Shown: piece after piece, positions 16,861-25,471 of the stretch
Layout of the letters: every line of letters begins with the position of its first letter
How positions within the stretch are numbered: position 1 is the stretch's first letter
From: Mesorhizobium sp. GbtcB19
GTDB taxonomy: Bacteria; Pseudomonadota; Alphaproteobacteria; Rhizobiales; Rhizobiaceae
Length of the DNA: 64,000 nt
Direction of reading: 5' to 3'
NCBI RefSeq assembly: GCF_019091085.1
Contig: NZ_JAGXJY010000021.1
Location: forward strand, 1-64,000
The notes under the pieces: generated by a model
What the model was told of the DNA's origin: nothing
Seen by the model: the letters and a program-made list of their open reading frames with translations, nothing else
Databases searched by the model: none
Made by a program: the position numbers and the translations under genes

Positions 16861-18036
16861 ATGGACGCCATTTATATTGTTGCCGCCAAGCGCACGCCTA
16901 TCGGCAAGCTGAACGGCGCGTTTGCCAGCCTGTCGGCGGCGGAGCTTGGCGGGCAGCTTATCCAGGCGATGCTTGCCGATATCCAACTCGCGCCCGATGC
17001 CGTCAGCGAAGTCATCATGGGCCAGGTGCTTACCGGCGGCGCCGGGCAGAACCCGGCAAGGCAGGCCGCGCTCAAGGCCGGCCTGCCGGTCAGCGTGCCC
17101 GCCATGACCGTCAACAAAGTGTGCGGCGCCGGTCAGAAGTCGATCCACCTTGCAGCGCAGGCCATTCGCTGCGGCGACGCCGATTGCGTGATCGCCGGCG
17201 GGCAGGACTCGATGACCTCGGCGCCGCATGTCATCTCCGGTGTCCGCGGCGGCATCCGCATGGGTGACCGTACCGTCAAGGATTCCATGATCACCGACGG
17301 GCTATGGGATGCCTTCCACCAGGTGCATATGGGTGTGACGGCGGAGTCGCTGGCGCAGCGCTACCAGATCACCCGCGAGGAACAGGACAGGTTCGCGTTG
17401 CGCTCGCAGGAGAAGGCGGACGCCGCCATTCGGGCCGGCAGGTTCGACGATGAGATCGCGCCTGTCTTGATCAAGACCAGGCAAGACGATGTCGTCATCG
17501 AGCGCGACGAACACCCCAATCCCTCGACCACGATCGAGGCCCTCGGCCGGCTGAGGCCGGTCTTCGATGCGGCGGGAACGATCACGGCCGGCAACTCGTC
17601 GGGCCTCAATGACGGCGCGGCGGCGGTGCTGGTGATGTCGGAGGCACGGATGAAGGAACTCGGCCTGACTCCCCTCGCCCGCGTCGCTTCCTATGCCTCC
17701 GCCGGCGTCGAGCCGATGGACATGGGCCTCGGCCCTGTCGCGGCCTCACGCCGCGCGCTCGACAAGGCCGGATGGCACCATGCCGATCTCGACGTGATGG
17801 AGGTCAACGAGGCCTTCGCCGCCCAGGCCATCGCGGTCAACCGCGAGATGGGCTGGAACGAGGACATCATCAACATGAGCGGCGGCGCCATCGCGCTTGG
17901 CCATCCGCTCGCCGGCTCCGGCTGCCGCATCGTGGTGACGCTGCTGCACGAGATGGTCCGCAGCGGGGCGAAGAAGGGGCTGGCCTCGCTCTGCATCGGC
18001 GGCGGCCAGGGCGTGGCGATCTGCCTGGAGCGGTGA
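16861..18036 (+). CDS. Acetyl-CoA C-acetyltransferase (biosynthetic-type thiolase)
   Basis: A 391-residue thiolase with all catalytic residues: nucleophile Cys88 in NKVCGAGQKS, His348 in GHPLAGSG and Cys378 in SLCIGGGQG. These match the PhaA/AtoB arrangement (C89/H348/C378). It condenses two acetyl-CoA or, in the catabolic direction, splits acetoacetyl-CoA. GGAGG lies upstream of the ATG. It is divergent from acetoacetyl-CoA synthetase across a shared operator, which favours a catabolic role here. It ends just before the convergent wbqC-like gene; the short gap has only an imperfect stem. Confidence 0.95.
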   Translation: MDAIYIVAAKRTPIGKLNGAFASLSAAELGGQLIQAMLADIQLAPDAVSEVIMGQVLTGGAGQNPARQAALKAGLPVSVPAMTVNKVCGAGQKSIHLAAQAIRCGDADCVIAGGQDSMTSAPHVISGVRGGIRMGDRTVKDSMITDGLWDAFHQVHMGVTAESLAQRYQITREEQDRFALRSQEKADAAIRAGRFDDEIAPVLIKTRQDDVVIERDEHPNPSTTIEALGRLRPVFDAAGTITAGNSSGLNDGAAAVLVMSEARMKELGLTPLARVASYASAGVEPMDMGLGPVAASRRALDKAGWHHADLDVMEVNEAFAAQAIAVNREMGWNEDIINMSGGAIALGHPLAGSGCRIVVTLLHEMVRSGAKKGLASLCIGGGQGVAICLER

Positions 18037-18051
18037 GCCTGGGCACCGCGC

Positions 18052-18747
18052 TCACTTGGTAACGAACCTCATGAACTGCGCTGACTGCCTGCCGCAATTG
18101 AAGAGCAGGTCGACGATCGACACCTCGTGCACGAATCCGGTCCACAGCTGCGGATAGGTCGGATAGCCCGCATAGTCGAACCACTCGAGCTTAATGCCGG
18201 CGGTTTCGAAGACATCCTCGACAATGTAGTTTTTCGCCGACGGTCCGGAAACATAGACGGTCCCTCCCGCCTGGGCGCAAATGCTTGCCAGGCGCTCGGT
18301 CTTCTCGCCGTGAAGCTCGTAGGCGCTGGATGCGTTTATGGTCGTGCCGATGCCCAGATACCCGCAGATTGCCGTGAGAAAGCTGCGATTGAGCTCCGAA
18401 ATATGCGTGTAGCGGCGGCTGTAGAGCGGCTCCAGCCATTCAGCGATTTCGGCAAAGCAGCCTGCCCGACGGTAGTTCGCCTGAAGCTGGCGCCAATGCG
18501 ATTGCGCCCAGTCGGCGCCGTCGATCTCGGTCTCGCAAATCTTCTGGAAATACCGCCCCTTGGTCACCACCGGAACGGTCAGCCATTGCGGGCCGGTCGG
18601 GGTCTTGATCTTGTTGCGGTTGCGCCAGTCACGGCGGGGGCATTGCCTGTCGTCATAGAGAATGAACTCGTCGACCGATGCGATGAGATCGAAATAGCCC
18701 TTCCAGGGGAGGTAGTTGGACTGCAGGATCGCTACACGCTTCGTCAT
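18052..18747 (-). CDS. WbqC-family protein
   Basis: A 231-residue WbqC-like protein, recognised by the N-terminal AILQSNYLPWKGYFDLIASVDEFILYDD and the following RRDWRNRNKIKT and W-x-Q segments. The family is found in O-antigen and glycan clusters beside DegT-type aminotransferases. Its chemistry is not firmly established; a role in modifying amino-sugar nucleotides is commonly suggested. The start at 18747 (MTKRVAILQ) removes an unlikely N-terminal extension. It lies 49 bases downstream of the wecE-like gene and is probably co-transcribed with it. Confidence 0.88.
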   Translation of the reverse strand: MTKRVAILQSNYLPWKGYFDLIASVDEFILYDDRQCPRRDWRNRNKIKTPTGPQWLTVPVVTKGRYFQKICETEIDGADWAQSHWRQLQANYRRAGCFAEIAEWLEPLYSRRYTHISELNRSFLTAICGYLGIGTTINASSAYELHGEKTERLASICAQAGGTVYVSGPSAKNYIVEDVFETAGIKLEWFDYAGYPTYPQLWTGFVHEVSIVDLLFNCGRQSAQFMRFVTK

Positions 18748-18796
18748 TGCAGCTTCAGCCTGGTTCCCGGTGCGGCCAATCGCGCGGCTCGCCTGG

Positions 18797-19969
18797 TCAG
18801 TGCGACCCAGCGCCAAGCACTGCGACGACACGCTCCTGGGCCGCCGCGGTGAGGCCGTGCCACAGAGGCAGCCTGATCAGGCGCTCGGCCGTCCGGGTGG
18901 TGACCCGCATGTCGCCATGGATCCGGCAGAAGCGTTGGCCCGCGGGTGATTCATGCAGCGGAACATAATGAAAAATGGCGTTGACGCCGTTATCGCGAAA
19001 ACGCGCCAGCATGCCGGGACGATCCGCTGCCTTGGGGAGCAGCACATAGTAGAGATGGGCATTGTGCTCGCACGCGGCCGGAACGACCGGCCGACGAAGC
19101 CGGCCTGCCTGTTCGAGCGGCTCGAGCATGTCGTGATAGCGGTTCCAGATCCGCAGCCGTTCGGCGGTGATCGATTGGGCATCCTCGAGCTGGGCCAGCA
19201 GGAATGCCGCCAGCAGATCGCTGGGCAGGTAGGAGGAGCCGACATCCTGCCAGGTGTATTTGTCGACCTCGCCGCGGAAGAACCGGCTGCGGTCCGTGCC
19301 CTTTTCGCGGATGATCTCCGCGCGCTGGCCGAGGCCAGGGTCGTTGATCAGCAGCGCCCCGCCCTCGCCGGAAATCAAGTTCTTGGTCTCGTGGAAGCTC
19401 AGCGTGCCCAAATCGCCGATACTGCCGAGCGGCCTTCCCTTGTAGCGCGCCGTCGCGCCCTGGGCGGCATCCTCGACGACCTTCAGGCCGTGCCGGCGCG
19501 CGATATCGAGTATCGCGTCCATCTCGCAGCCGACGCCGGCATAGTGAACCACCACGATGGCGCGCGTCCTCGGAGTGATCGCGGCCTCGACCAGACGCTC
19601 GTCGAGATTGAGCGTATCCTCGCGAATATCGACGAATACCGGAACGCCGCCCCGCAGCACGAACGCATTTGCCGTCGAGGTGAAGGTGTAGGACGGCATG
19701 ATGATTTCATCGCCGGGCGCGATATCCAGCAGGATGGCGGACATCTCCAGCGCCGCGGTGCATGAATGGGTGAGCAGCGCCTTGGCGCAGCCCACATTCT
19801 CCTCGAGCCAGGCATGGCAGCGTTTGGTGAAAGCCCCGTCACCGGAGAGATGCTGGGCGACCCGCGCTTCGGCGATGTAGCGCATCTCGCGGCCGGTCAA
19901 GTGAAGGCGGTTGAATGCGATCGACTGCGACTCCGCAGCCGCCAAAGGCCTGTTCAAGGAATTGGACAA
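18797..19969 (-). CDS. wecE: dTDP-4-amino-4,6-dideoxygalactose transaminase (WecE/RffA)
   Basis: A 390-residue PLP-dependent DegT/DnrJ/EryC1 aminotransferase. It shows the RffA-type N-terminus (FNRLHLTGREMRYI, LSGDGAFTKRCHAWLE), the SCTAALEM phosphate-binding loop, VVEDAAQG and SFHETKN with the PLP-binding Lys. IFHYVPLHESPAG near the C-terminus is also characteristic. RffA converts dTDP-4-keto-6-deoxyglucose and glutamate to dTDP-Fuc4N, a precursor of Fuc4NAc in surface glycans. No rfbA/rfbB genes are in the window, so the substrate must come from elsewhere in the genome. The gene is divergent from the GT2 glycosyltransferase. Confidence 0.88.
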   Translation of the reverse strand: MSNSLNRPLAAAESQSIAFNRLHLTGREMRYIAEARVAQHLSGDGAFTKRCHAWLEENVGCAKALLTHSCTAALEMSAILLDIAPGDEIIMPSYTFTSTANAFVLRGGVPVFVDIREDTLNLDERLVEAAITPRTRAIVVVHYAGVGCEMDAILDIARRHGLKVVEDAAQGATARYKGRPLGSIGDLGTLSFHETKNLISGEGGALLINDPGLGQRAEIIREKGTDRSRFFRGEVDKYTWQDVGSSYLPSDLLAAFLLAQLEDAQSITAERLRIWNRYHDMLEPLEQAGRLRRPVVPAACEHNAHLYYVLLPKAADRPGMLARFRDNGVNAIFHYVPLHESPAGQRFCRIHGDMRVTTRTAERLIRLPLWHGLTAAAQERVVAVLGAGSH

Positions 19970-20217
19970 CCGTCACCCCCGTCAATCGGCGCTCTCGTAT
20001 CGCCGAAAGAAAGTATCTCCTAAACCTCGTTGCGCACAGTTCCATCAATCGGCGGCTCAGGCAAGCCAATGTCGAAAACAAGGCGCGGGAATATCCGATT
20101 TGGCGTGGAAAGCGTCGAACGAAGCAAGTCCGGTTGACGACGTTGCTTTTACTGAGGCAACGATAGCCGGTATCGTCGGGCGCAAGCGCCTCGCGCAGCA
20201 ACGGATCCGCCGCCTTC

Positions 20218-21201
20218 ATGAAGCTTTCGATCGTCAGCACGCTCTACAGGTCCGAGTCCTATATCGATCAGTTCTGCGACCGGGCCGCTGCCGCCGCGCG
20301 CCGGCTGGTGGGCGACGATTTCGAGATCATCCTGGTGAATGACGGCTCTCCGGACCGCAGCCTCGAGCTTGCGGTCCAGCGCAGCGCGGCCGACCGGCAT
20401 GTGACCGTCATCGACCTGTCGCGGAACTTCGGTCACCACAAGGCCATCATGACCGGGCTGGCCCATGCCACGGGCGATCGGGTCTTCCTCATCGACAGCG
20501 ATCTCGAGGAAGAGCCGGAGTGGCTGCACTCCTTTGCCAGCCAGATGTCGGAGCGCAGGCTCGACGTGGTCTATGGGGTGCAGGAATCCCGGCGCGGCGG
20601 AGCCTTCGAGAGGTGGACCGGCGCGCTGTTCTTTTCGATCAACGATGCGCTGAGCGACTTCCGTCTGCCGCGGAATCTGGTGATTGCGCGGCTGATGACT
20701 CGCGCCTATGTCGCGGCCCTCGTCAGCCACCAGGATCACGAGTTCATCATCGCGCATCTGTTTCAGCTGACCGGCTTCCGGCAGGAGCAACAGGTGGTCG
20801 TCAAGCACTCGCTGTCGCCAACGACCTATTCGATCAGTCGCCGCATCCAGATGGCGGTTCGTTATTTGATGACGACGTCGACGAGAATCCTGTATCTGGT
20901 GCTGTATTTCGGACTTTCAGTTTCGATCGTGTCGGTCCTGGCGATTTTTTTCTATGTGCTCAGATATGTCTTCTATGGGATCGGCGTCAGCGGCTTCACC
21001 TCTATAATCGTCTCGATCTGGTTTTTCGGCGGCATGACCATGCTCGTGCTGGGCGTGCTCAGCGTCTACATCGCCAACATCCTGTCCGAAACCAAACGCC
21101 GCCCCTACACGATCATCCGGGATATTCATCGCGGCGGTCAGAGCATAGTCGGTACACCCCAAGACCGGTCATCCTCTCGGACGGAAGGCGTCAGCGACTA
21201 A
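20218..21201 (+). CDS. GT2-family glycosyltransferase (GtrB/DPM1-like)
   Basis: A 327-residue GT-A glycosyltransferase with a C-terminal membrane anchor. LSIVSTLYRSESYI begins the fold, VNDGSPDRS binds the nucleotide, LSRNFGHHKAIMTGL and LIDSDLEEEPEW (with a DSD metal site) are typical of polyprenyl-phosphate glycosyltransferases such as GtrB and DPM1. Two long hydrophobic helices lie at about residues 220-250 and 260-290. It probably transfers a sugar from an NDP-sugar to undecaprenyl phosphate at the inner membrane. It ends with a 4-base tail-to-tail overlap with a convergent methyltransferase gene. Confidence 0.9.
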   Translation: MKLSIVSTLYRSESYIDQFCDRAAAAARRLVGDDFEIILVNDGSPDRSLELAVQRSAADRHVTVIDLSRNFGHHKAIMTGLAHATGDRVFLIDSDLEEEPEWLHSFASQMSERRLDVVYGVQESRRGGAFERWTGALFFSINDALSDFRLPRNLVIARLMTRAYVAALVSHQDHEFIIAHLFQLTGFRQEQQVVVKHSLSPTTYSISRRIQMAVRYLMTTSTRILYLVLYFGLSVSIVSVLAIFFYVLRYVFYGIGVSGFTSIIVSIWFFGGMTMLVLGVLSVYIANILSETKRRPYTIIRDIHRGGQSIVGTPQDRSSSRTEGVSD

Positions 21202-22184
21202 TCGTCAACGCCATCCTCATTCCGCGTCGCTCTGCCAAGCGTCTTTTCCAACCAGGCGGTCACGGACAGGCCTTCTGCCGCGGCCGCGTCCAGCACGCGG
21301 CCGCGCAACTCGGGCGAAACGCCTTCCAATTTGCCGAAATAGCGGGTCCGGTGCGACCCGCCCCGGCGTCCGGGGAATTCCACGTCGAGGTCGAGCGGCG
21401 GCTCTCCCTCACCCTTGATGAAGCTGATCAAATAGAATGATCCGCTGAGGATCCACCGGCAGGCAACCCGCCGCGCCGCGACCGGAAGACAATCCAGCGG
21501 CGGGCGATGGCGAAACAGCGGATTGGAATTTTCGAGGATCTTGGCGAATTGGCTGTTCGCCAGCCAAGGGGCGATGCCTTCGTCGCCGACAACCACCCGG
21601 CCGTTCGGCTTCACGACGCGGGTGACTTCTTCCAGAGCCTTCTTGTGATCTGGGAATAGATTAAGGCCGCCAAAATGATAGACGGCATCGAAGAACCCGT
21701 CCGCGAAGGGCAAATGCATAACGTCGGCGCAGAACAATTGCAGGCGCGAGGTGTCCTTGCCTGCGCGGCGCAGGCGATCCCGGCCTGTCAGCAGCATCTC
21801 GAGCGACAGGTCGCCGGCAAACAGATCGATGGGCATATCGAGCAGATGGATGGTGTCGCGGCAGGTCCCACAACCGATTTCAAGCACCCTGCTGTCCTGC
21901 CGAAGGCCGAGCTCGGCAAACATATCCCGGCGGGTTTGTTCCTCGTTGGCAAGGAGCATGGCAAACACTGCCTCGATGCCTCGATCGTACTCGCTTGCGC
22001 GGTCGCGATAGTAGGCCTGGCTCTCGGCGGAAGCCAGCGCTTGACCGGAGTGGATAAGCAGCTGCGGTATGCCCTCGATCAAGGGATAGCGTTCACCTGA
22101 CCCGCCCAGCAAGGCTGAGCCGTCCGGCGCCTTCGCCAGCGGCTGTCCCGTGGAAGGGGAAACAAAGCTTGATTCCGGTATCAT
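21198..22184 (-). CDS. Class I SAM-dependent methyltransferase
   Basis: A 328-residue protein. The first ~65 residues look like a short Trm112-like domain (FVSPSTGQPLAKA, RYPLIEGIPQLL). A Methyltransf_11 domain follows, with motif I VLEIGCGTCRD, GDLSLEML, ADVMHLPFADGFFDAVYHFGG and EEVTRVVKPNGRVVVGDEG. The target is unknown; UbiE-like small-molecule or sugar methylation fits the surroundings. The start at 22184 was chosen because longer frames would overlap the divergent methyltransferase gene at 22258. No strong ribosome-binding site is seen, so the start is uncertain. Confidence 0.82.
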   Translation of the reverse strand: MIPESSFVSPSTGQPLAKAPDGSALLGGSGERYPLIEGIPQLLIHSGQALASAESQAYYRDRASEYDRGIEAVFAMLLANEEQTRRDMFAELGLRQDSRVLEIGCGTCRDTIHLLDMPIDLFAGDLSLEMLLTGRDRLRRAGKDTSRLQLFCADVMHLPFADGFFDAVYHFGGLNLFPDHKKALEEVTRVVKPNGRVVVGDEGIAPWLANSQFAKILENSNPLFRHRPPLDCLPVAARRVACRWILSGSFYLISFIKGEGEPPLDLDVEFPGRRGGSHRTRYFGKLEGVSPELRGRVLDAAAAEGLSVTAWLEKTLGRATRNEDGVDD

Positions 22185-22257
22185 TCGCACAATCGTCCAT
22201 TTAGTATCGGCTACGATACACGATTCCGCCCGTGACACCTCACCGATGGTTGTACCC

Positions 22258-22911
22258 ATGACGTCTATCGGCGCCCCGGCAACGGACAAAAGCGGCGCGA
22301 TCCTGCACGAGGTCGCCCGCTACTATGCCGACAAGGTGCAGGCGCATGGCGCCAGTCCGAAGGGCGTGGACTGGAATTCGGAAGAAGGTCAGATCCTTCG
22401 CTTCCGGCAATTGGCAAACCTGATCGACCTGCCTGGCGATTTCACGGTCAACGATCTCGGATGCGGCTATGGCGCCCTGCTGCCTTTCCTCGCCGACCGC
22501 TTTCCCGGCATTCGCTACCATGGCTGCGATGTGGCTGAAGAGATGATCGACGCAGCGGTGAGGCTTTTTGGCGATCGGCGCGACGCGCGGTTTACCGTCG
22601 GAGCGACACCTGCGCAGGTGGCCGACTTCGGCTTCGCGAGCGGCATCTTCAACGTCCGACAGACGCGTCCGGACGACCAATGGGCGGCCTATCTGGAAGC
22701 GACACTGGATGTGCTTGACGCCACCAGCCGGCGCGGCTTCGCCTTCAATTGCCTGACCTCCTACTCGGATATCGACAAGCGAAGAGCCGATCTGTTCTAT
22801 GCTGACCCGAGGCACCTTTTCGACGTCTGCAAGAGAAAATATTCGCAGCGCGTGGCACTGCTGCACGATTACGGCCTCTATGAATTCACCATGCTGGTCA
22901 GGAAGACATGA
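22258..22911 (+). CDS. Class I SAM-dependent methyltransferase
   Basis: A 217-residue methyltransferase with motif I VNDLGCGYGALLPFL and an acidic CDVAEEMIDAA for the ribose hydroxyls. The remainder (ASGIFNVRQ, GFAFNCLTSYSD) resembles small sugar or peptide methyltransferases. It starts at 22258 in the gap shared with the divergent methyltransferase, and its stop overlaps the next start (ATGA). It begins a plus-strand run of methyltransferase, acyltransferase, two glycosidase-like genes and another methyltransferase. This suggests methylation and acylation of one glycan residue. Confidence 0.85.
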   Translation: MTSIGAPATDKSGAILHEVARYYADKVQAHGASPKGVDWNSEEGQILRFRQLANLIDLPGDFTVNDLGCGYGALLPFLADRFPGIRYHGCDVAEEMIDAAVRLFGDRRDARFTVGATPAQVADFGFASGIFNVRQTRPDDQWAAYLEATLDVLDATSRRGFAFNCLTSYSDIDKRRADLFYADPRHLFDVCKRKYSQRVALLHDYGLYEFTMLVRKT

Positions 22912-23573
22912 AGCGGCCCATCGTCATATTCGGAGCAGGCGATATCGCCGAGCTTGCCCACTATTATTTCACCCGCGATTCCTCGTATGACGTCGCGGCG
23001 TTTACCGTTGACGGCGCCTTCCTGACCCAGGACAGGCTGGCGGGCCTTCCCGTCGTGCCATTCGAGACGCTGGCCGAGCAATTTCCCCCGGACGCCCATG
23101 CGGCATTCGTGGCGCTCAGCTACAGCAAGCTCAACGAGCTTCGCCGCCAGAAATATCTGGCGCTCAAGGCGCTGGGCTACGATCTCGTCAGCTATCTCAG
23201 TTCGAAGGCCACCCTGCTCAATGACGGCAGGATCGGTGAGAACTGCTTCATCCTCGAGCACAATGTCGTTCAGCCCTTTGCGTCCATCGGCAACAATGTG
23301 ACGCTGTGGAGCGGCAATCATATCGGCCATCATTCCCGCATCGCCGATCACTGCTTTCTCGCCTCGCATATCGTGGTCTCGGGCGGCGTCGATATCGGCG
23401 AGGCCTGCTTCATCGGCGTCAACGCGACATTGCGCGATCATATCCGCATCGGCGAGAGATGCGTGATCGGCGCGGGAGCGCTGCTGCTGGCCGATGCGGC
23501 GCCCGAGGGCGTCTATCTCGGCGGCGAAACGGAGCGTTCGAAGGTGCCGAGTTCACGGCTGAGACGTATATGA
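22908..23573 (+). CDS. NeuD/PglD-like sugar O/N-acyltransferase (left-handed beta-helix)
   Basis: A 221-residue acyltransferase. An N-terminal Rossmann-like domain (IVIFGAGDIAELAHYYF) is followed by hexapeptide repeats from about residue 110 (GENCFILEHNVV, GNNVTLWSGNHIGHHSRI, GEACFIGVNATLRDHI, GERCVIGAGALL). The family includes sialic-acid O-acetylase NeuD and UDP-4-amino-sugar N-acetylase PglD. With a WecE transaminase nearby and no WecD visible, N-acylation of dTDP-Fuc4N is a reasonable guess. Both ends overlap neighbours by four bases. Confidence 0.88.
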   Translation: MKRPIVIFGAGDIAELAHYYFTRDSSYDVAAFTVDGAFLTQDRLAGLPVVPFETLAEQFPPDAHAAFVALSYSKLNELRRQKYLALKALGYDLVSYLSSKATLLNDGRIGENCFILEHNVVQPFASIGNNVTLWSGNHIGHHSRIADHCFLASHIVVSGGVDIGEACFIGVNATLRDHIRIGERCVIGAGALLLADAAPEGVYLGGETERSKVPSSRLRRI

Positions 23574-24496
23574 CGCGGTTGAGTTTCAAACGCACCGGAT
23601 TGGTATGTCGTCCAGGCGGCTCGGCCTGGGAACGGTCGCATTGCCAGAACCCCTTTGCCCAAAGCCTGGGCAACGAAACATACCGCATCCATTTTGCCAG
23701 CCGCGACGAGAGCAATCGCTCGCGCGGCGGCTGGGTCGATGTCGCGGCCGCTGGCGGCGGCCTCACCCAGACCGCGCGTTCGGATGGTCCGTCCCTGGAC
23801 CTGGGACGTCCAGGAACATTCGATGATTGCGGCGCCATGCCCGGTTGCCTCGTCGATCACGACGGCCGCCTGCTGCTCTACTACACCGGCTGGTCACTGA
23901 CCCGCCCGGTGCCCTTCACCTTCGCCATCGGGCTCGCGGAATCGCGCGACGGGGGCCGCCATTTCGAGCGCGTATCGGAAGCGCCCGTGCTCGGCCGCAA
24001 CCACTACGATCCCTTGCTCGCCGGCGCGCCCTGGGTGCTCGTCGAAGCTGGCATTTTCCGCATGTGGTACGTGTCGGGCTTACGGTGGGAGCTCGACCCG
24101 GAAGGCAAGGAGGCGCCGATCCACTACTACACGGTCAAGCATGCGACGAGCAGCGACGGCATGACGTGGAAGACCGACGAACACATCTGCCTTCCTTTTC
24201 TCGAGGGCGAACACGCCATCGCCCGACCGGTCGTCCGACGGACCGAGGCCGGCTACGAAATGCTCTATTGCGCCAGGCGCCTGGGTGAGACCTACCGTGT
24301 CTATCAGGCCACATCCGCCGACGGGATTCATTGGCGGCGCGACAGGGCGCCGCTGCTCGACACCAGCGCGAGTGGATGGGACTCGGAAATGGTCTGCTAC
24401 GCCAGTCTGCTGCACACTGCCGAAGGCAACTTTCTGCTCTACAACGGAAATGGTTACGGGAAGGACGGGGTCGGCGCCGCGCTCCTGCAATCGTGA
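23570..24496 (+). CDS. Five-bladed beta-propeller glycosidase-like protein, copy 1
   Basis: A 308-residue protein of the arabinanase/levansucrase/invertase (GH43/GH32/GH68/GH130-like) superfamily. Blade motifs recur: NPFAQSLGNETYRIHFASRD, DDCGAMPG, LLLYYTGW, FRMWYVSG, TSSDGMTW, YRVYQATSADGIHWRR and WDSEMVCYASLL ending in YNGNGYGKDG. It has no signal peptide, so it is probably cytoplasmic. Its start overlaps the acyltransferase stop (ATGA). A similar gene follows at 24557. Such proteins occur in polysaccharide clusters, but their activity (hydrolase, transferase or phosphorylase) is not clear. Confidence 0.82.
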   Translation: MTRLSFKRTGLVCRPGGSAWERSHCQNPFAQSLGNETYRIHFASRDESNRSRGGWVDVAAAGGGLTQTARSDGPSLDLGRPGTFDDCGAMPGCLVDHDGRLLLYYTGWSLTRPVPFTFAIGLAESRDGGRHFERVSEAPVLGRNHYDPLLAGAPWVLVEAGIFRMWYVSGLRWELDPEGKEAPIHYYTVKHATSSDGMTWKTDEHICLPFLEGEHAIARPVVRRTEAGYEMLYCARRLGETYRVYQATSADGIHWRRDRAPLLDTSASGWDSEMVCYASLLHTAEGNFLLYNGNGYGKDGVGAALLQS

Positions 24497-24556
24497 CCAT
24501 GCCGAAATCGGGAAATACCGCGAAAGAGGCTTTTGCCTTCGGAAGGATATAGTCCG

Positions 24557-25459
24557 GTGCGATGGGAAAAACTCGGCCGCCTGTTCTGCCCGACCGGCGA
24601 CGTAGAGTGGATGCGCTCGCACGCGACCATGCCGATTGCCGAGCACGTCTCCGGCGATCTGTTCAGGATCTATTTCGGCTCCCGCGACGCATCGCAACGC
24701 TCCTACACCGGCTATGTCGTCATTGAGCTTTCGTCGCCGGAGCGCGTCCTCGACATAGCCCGCACGCCTGTCCTGGTGCCGGGCAGTCTCGGCGAATTCG
24801 ATGACAGCGGCGCCCTGGCGAGCTGGCTGACAACAGAGGGGCCGAAGCGATATCTCTACTATGTCGGCTGGAACCTTGGCGTGACCGTCCCTTTCCGCAA
24901 CGCCATCGGCCTCGCCACAGCTTCGCTCGACGGATCGTTTTCACGTTTCGCCGCGGGCCCGCTGATCGATCGCTCGATGACAGAACCGCATTTTGCCGGC
25001 AGTTGCTGCGTACTGAACGAGGCCGGGCTCTGGCACATGTGGTATACGTCCTGCGTCGGCTGGACCGCATCTGCGCAAGAGCCGATCCATCGCTACCACA
25101 TCAAATATGCGAGCTCGGACGACGGCATCCATTGGCGCCGTGATGGGCATGTGGCCATCGATTTCGCGAACGAAGAGGAATATGCGATATCCCGCCCTGC
25201 GGTTAAGAGGGACGGCGAGCTGTGGCGCATGTGGTATTCCTATCGTGGCGACCGCTACCGGATCGGCTATGCCGAGTCGGCCGACGGCCTGAACTGGGTC
25301 CGCCTGGACCACGCCGCGGGCATCGCGCCCGCTCAGTCAGGCTGGGACAGCGAGATGATCGAGTATCCGTTCGTGTTCGATCATGAGGGGCGGCGCTATA
25401 TGCTCTACAACGGCAATGGTTACGGGAAGACCGGCTTCGGCCTGGCCGTGCTGGTGTAG
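24557..25459 (+). CDS. Five-bladed beta-propeller glycosidase-like protein, copy 2
   Basis: A 300-residue paralogue of the preceding protein. Matching landmarks are FRIYFGSRDASQRSYTGYV, DDSGALASW, YLYYVGWN, LWHMWYTSC, SSDDGIHWRRDG, WDSEMIEYPFVF and YNGNGYGKTGFG. A GTG start at 24557 with GGAAGGA at good spacing was chosen; a TTG eight codons upstream is the alternative. The 60-base gap after copy 1 and the parallel motif order point to an old tandem duplication. No signal peptide is present. Confidence 0.8.
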   Translation: MRWEKLGRLFCPTGDVEWMRSHATMPIAEHVSGDLFRIYFGSRDASQRSYTGYVVIELSSPERVLDIARTPVLVPGSLGEFDDSGALASWLTTEGPKRYLYYVGWNLGVTVPFRNAIGLATASLDGSFSRFAAGPLIDRSMTEPHFAGSCCVLNEAGLWHMWYTSCVGWTASAQEPIHRYHIKYASSDDGIHWRRDGHVAIDFANEEEYAISRPAVKRDGELWRMWYSYRGDRYRIGYAESADGLNWVRLDHAAGIAPAQSGWDSEMIEYPFVFDHEGRRYMLYNGNGYGKTGFGLAVLV

Positions 25460-25471
25460 CAGGGCCGCCTA

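Noticed and set aside
18029..18054. A terminator between the convergent thiolase and wbqC-like genes
   Set aside because: The GAGCGGTG/CACCGCGCTC stem has a two-base bulge, overlaps the thiolase coding end and has no T-run.
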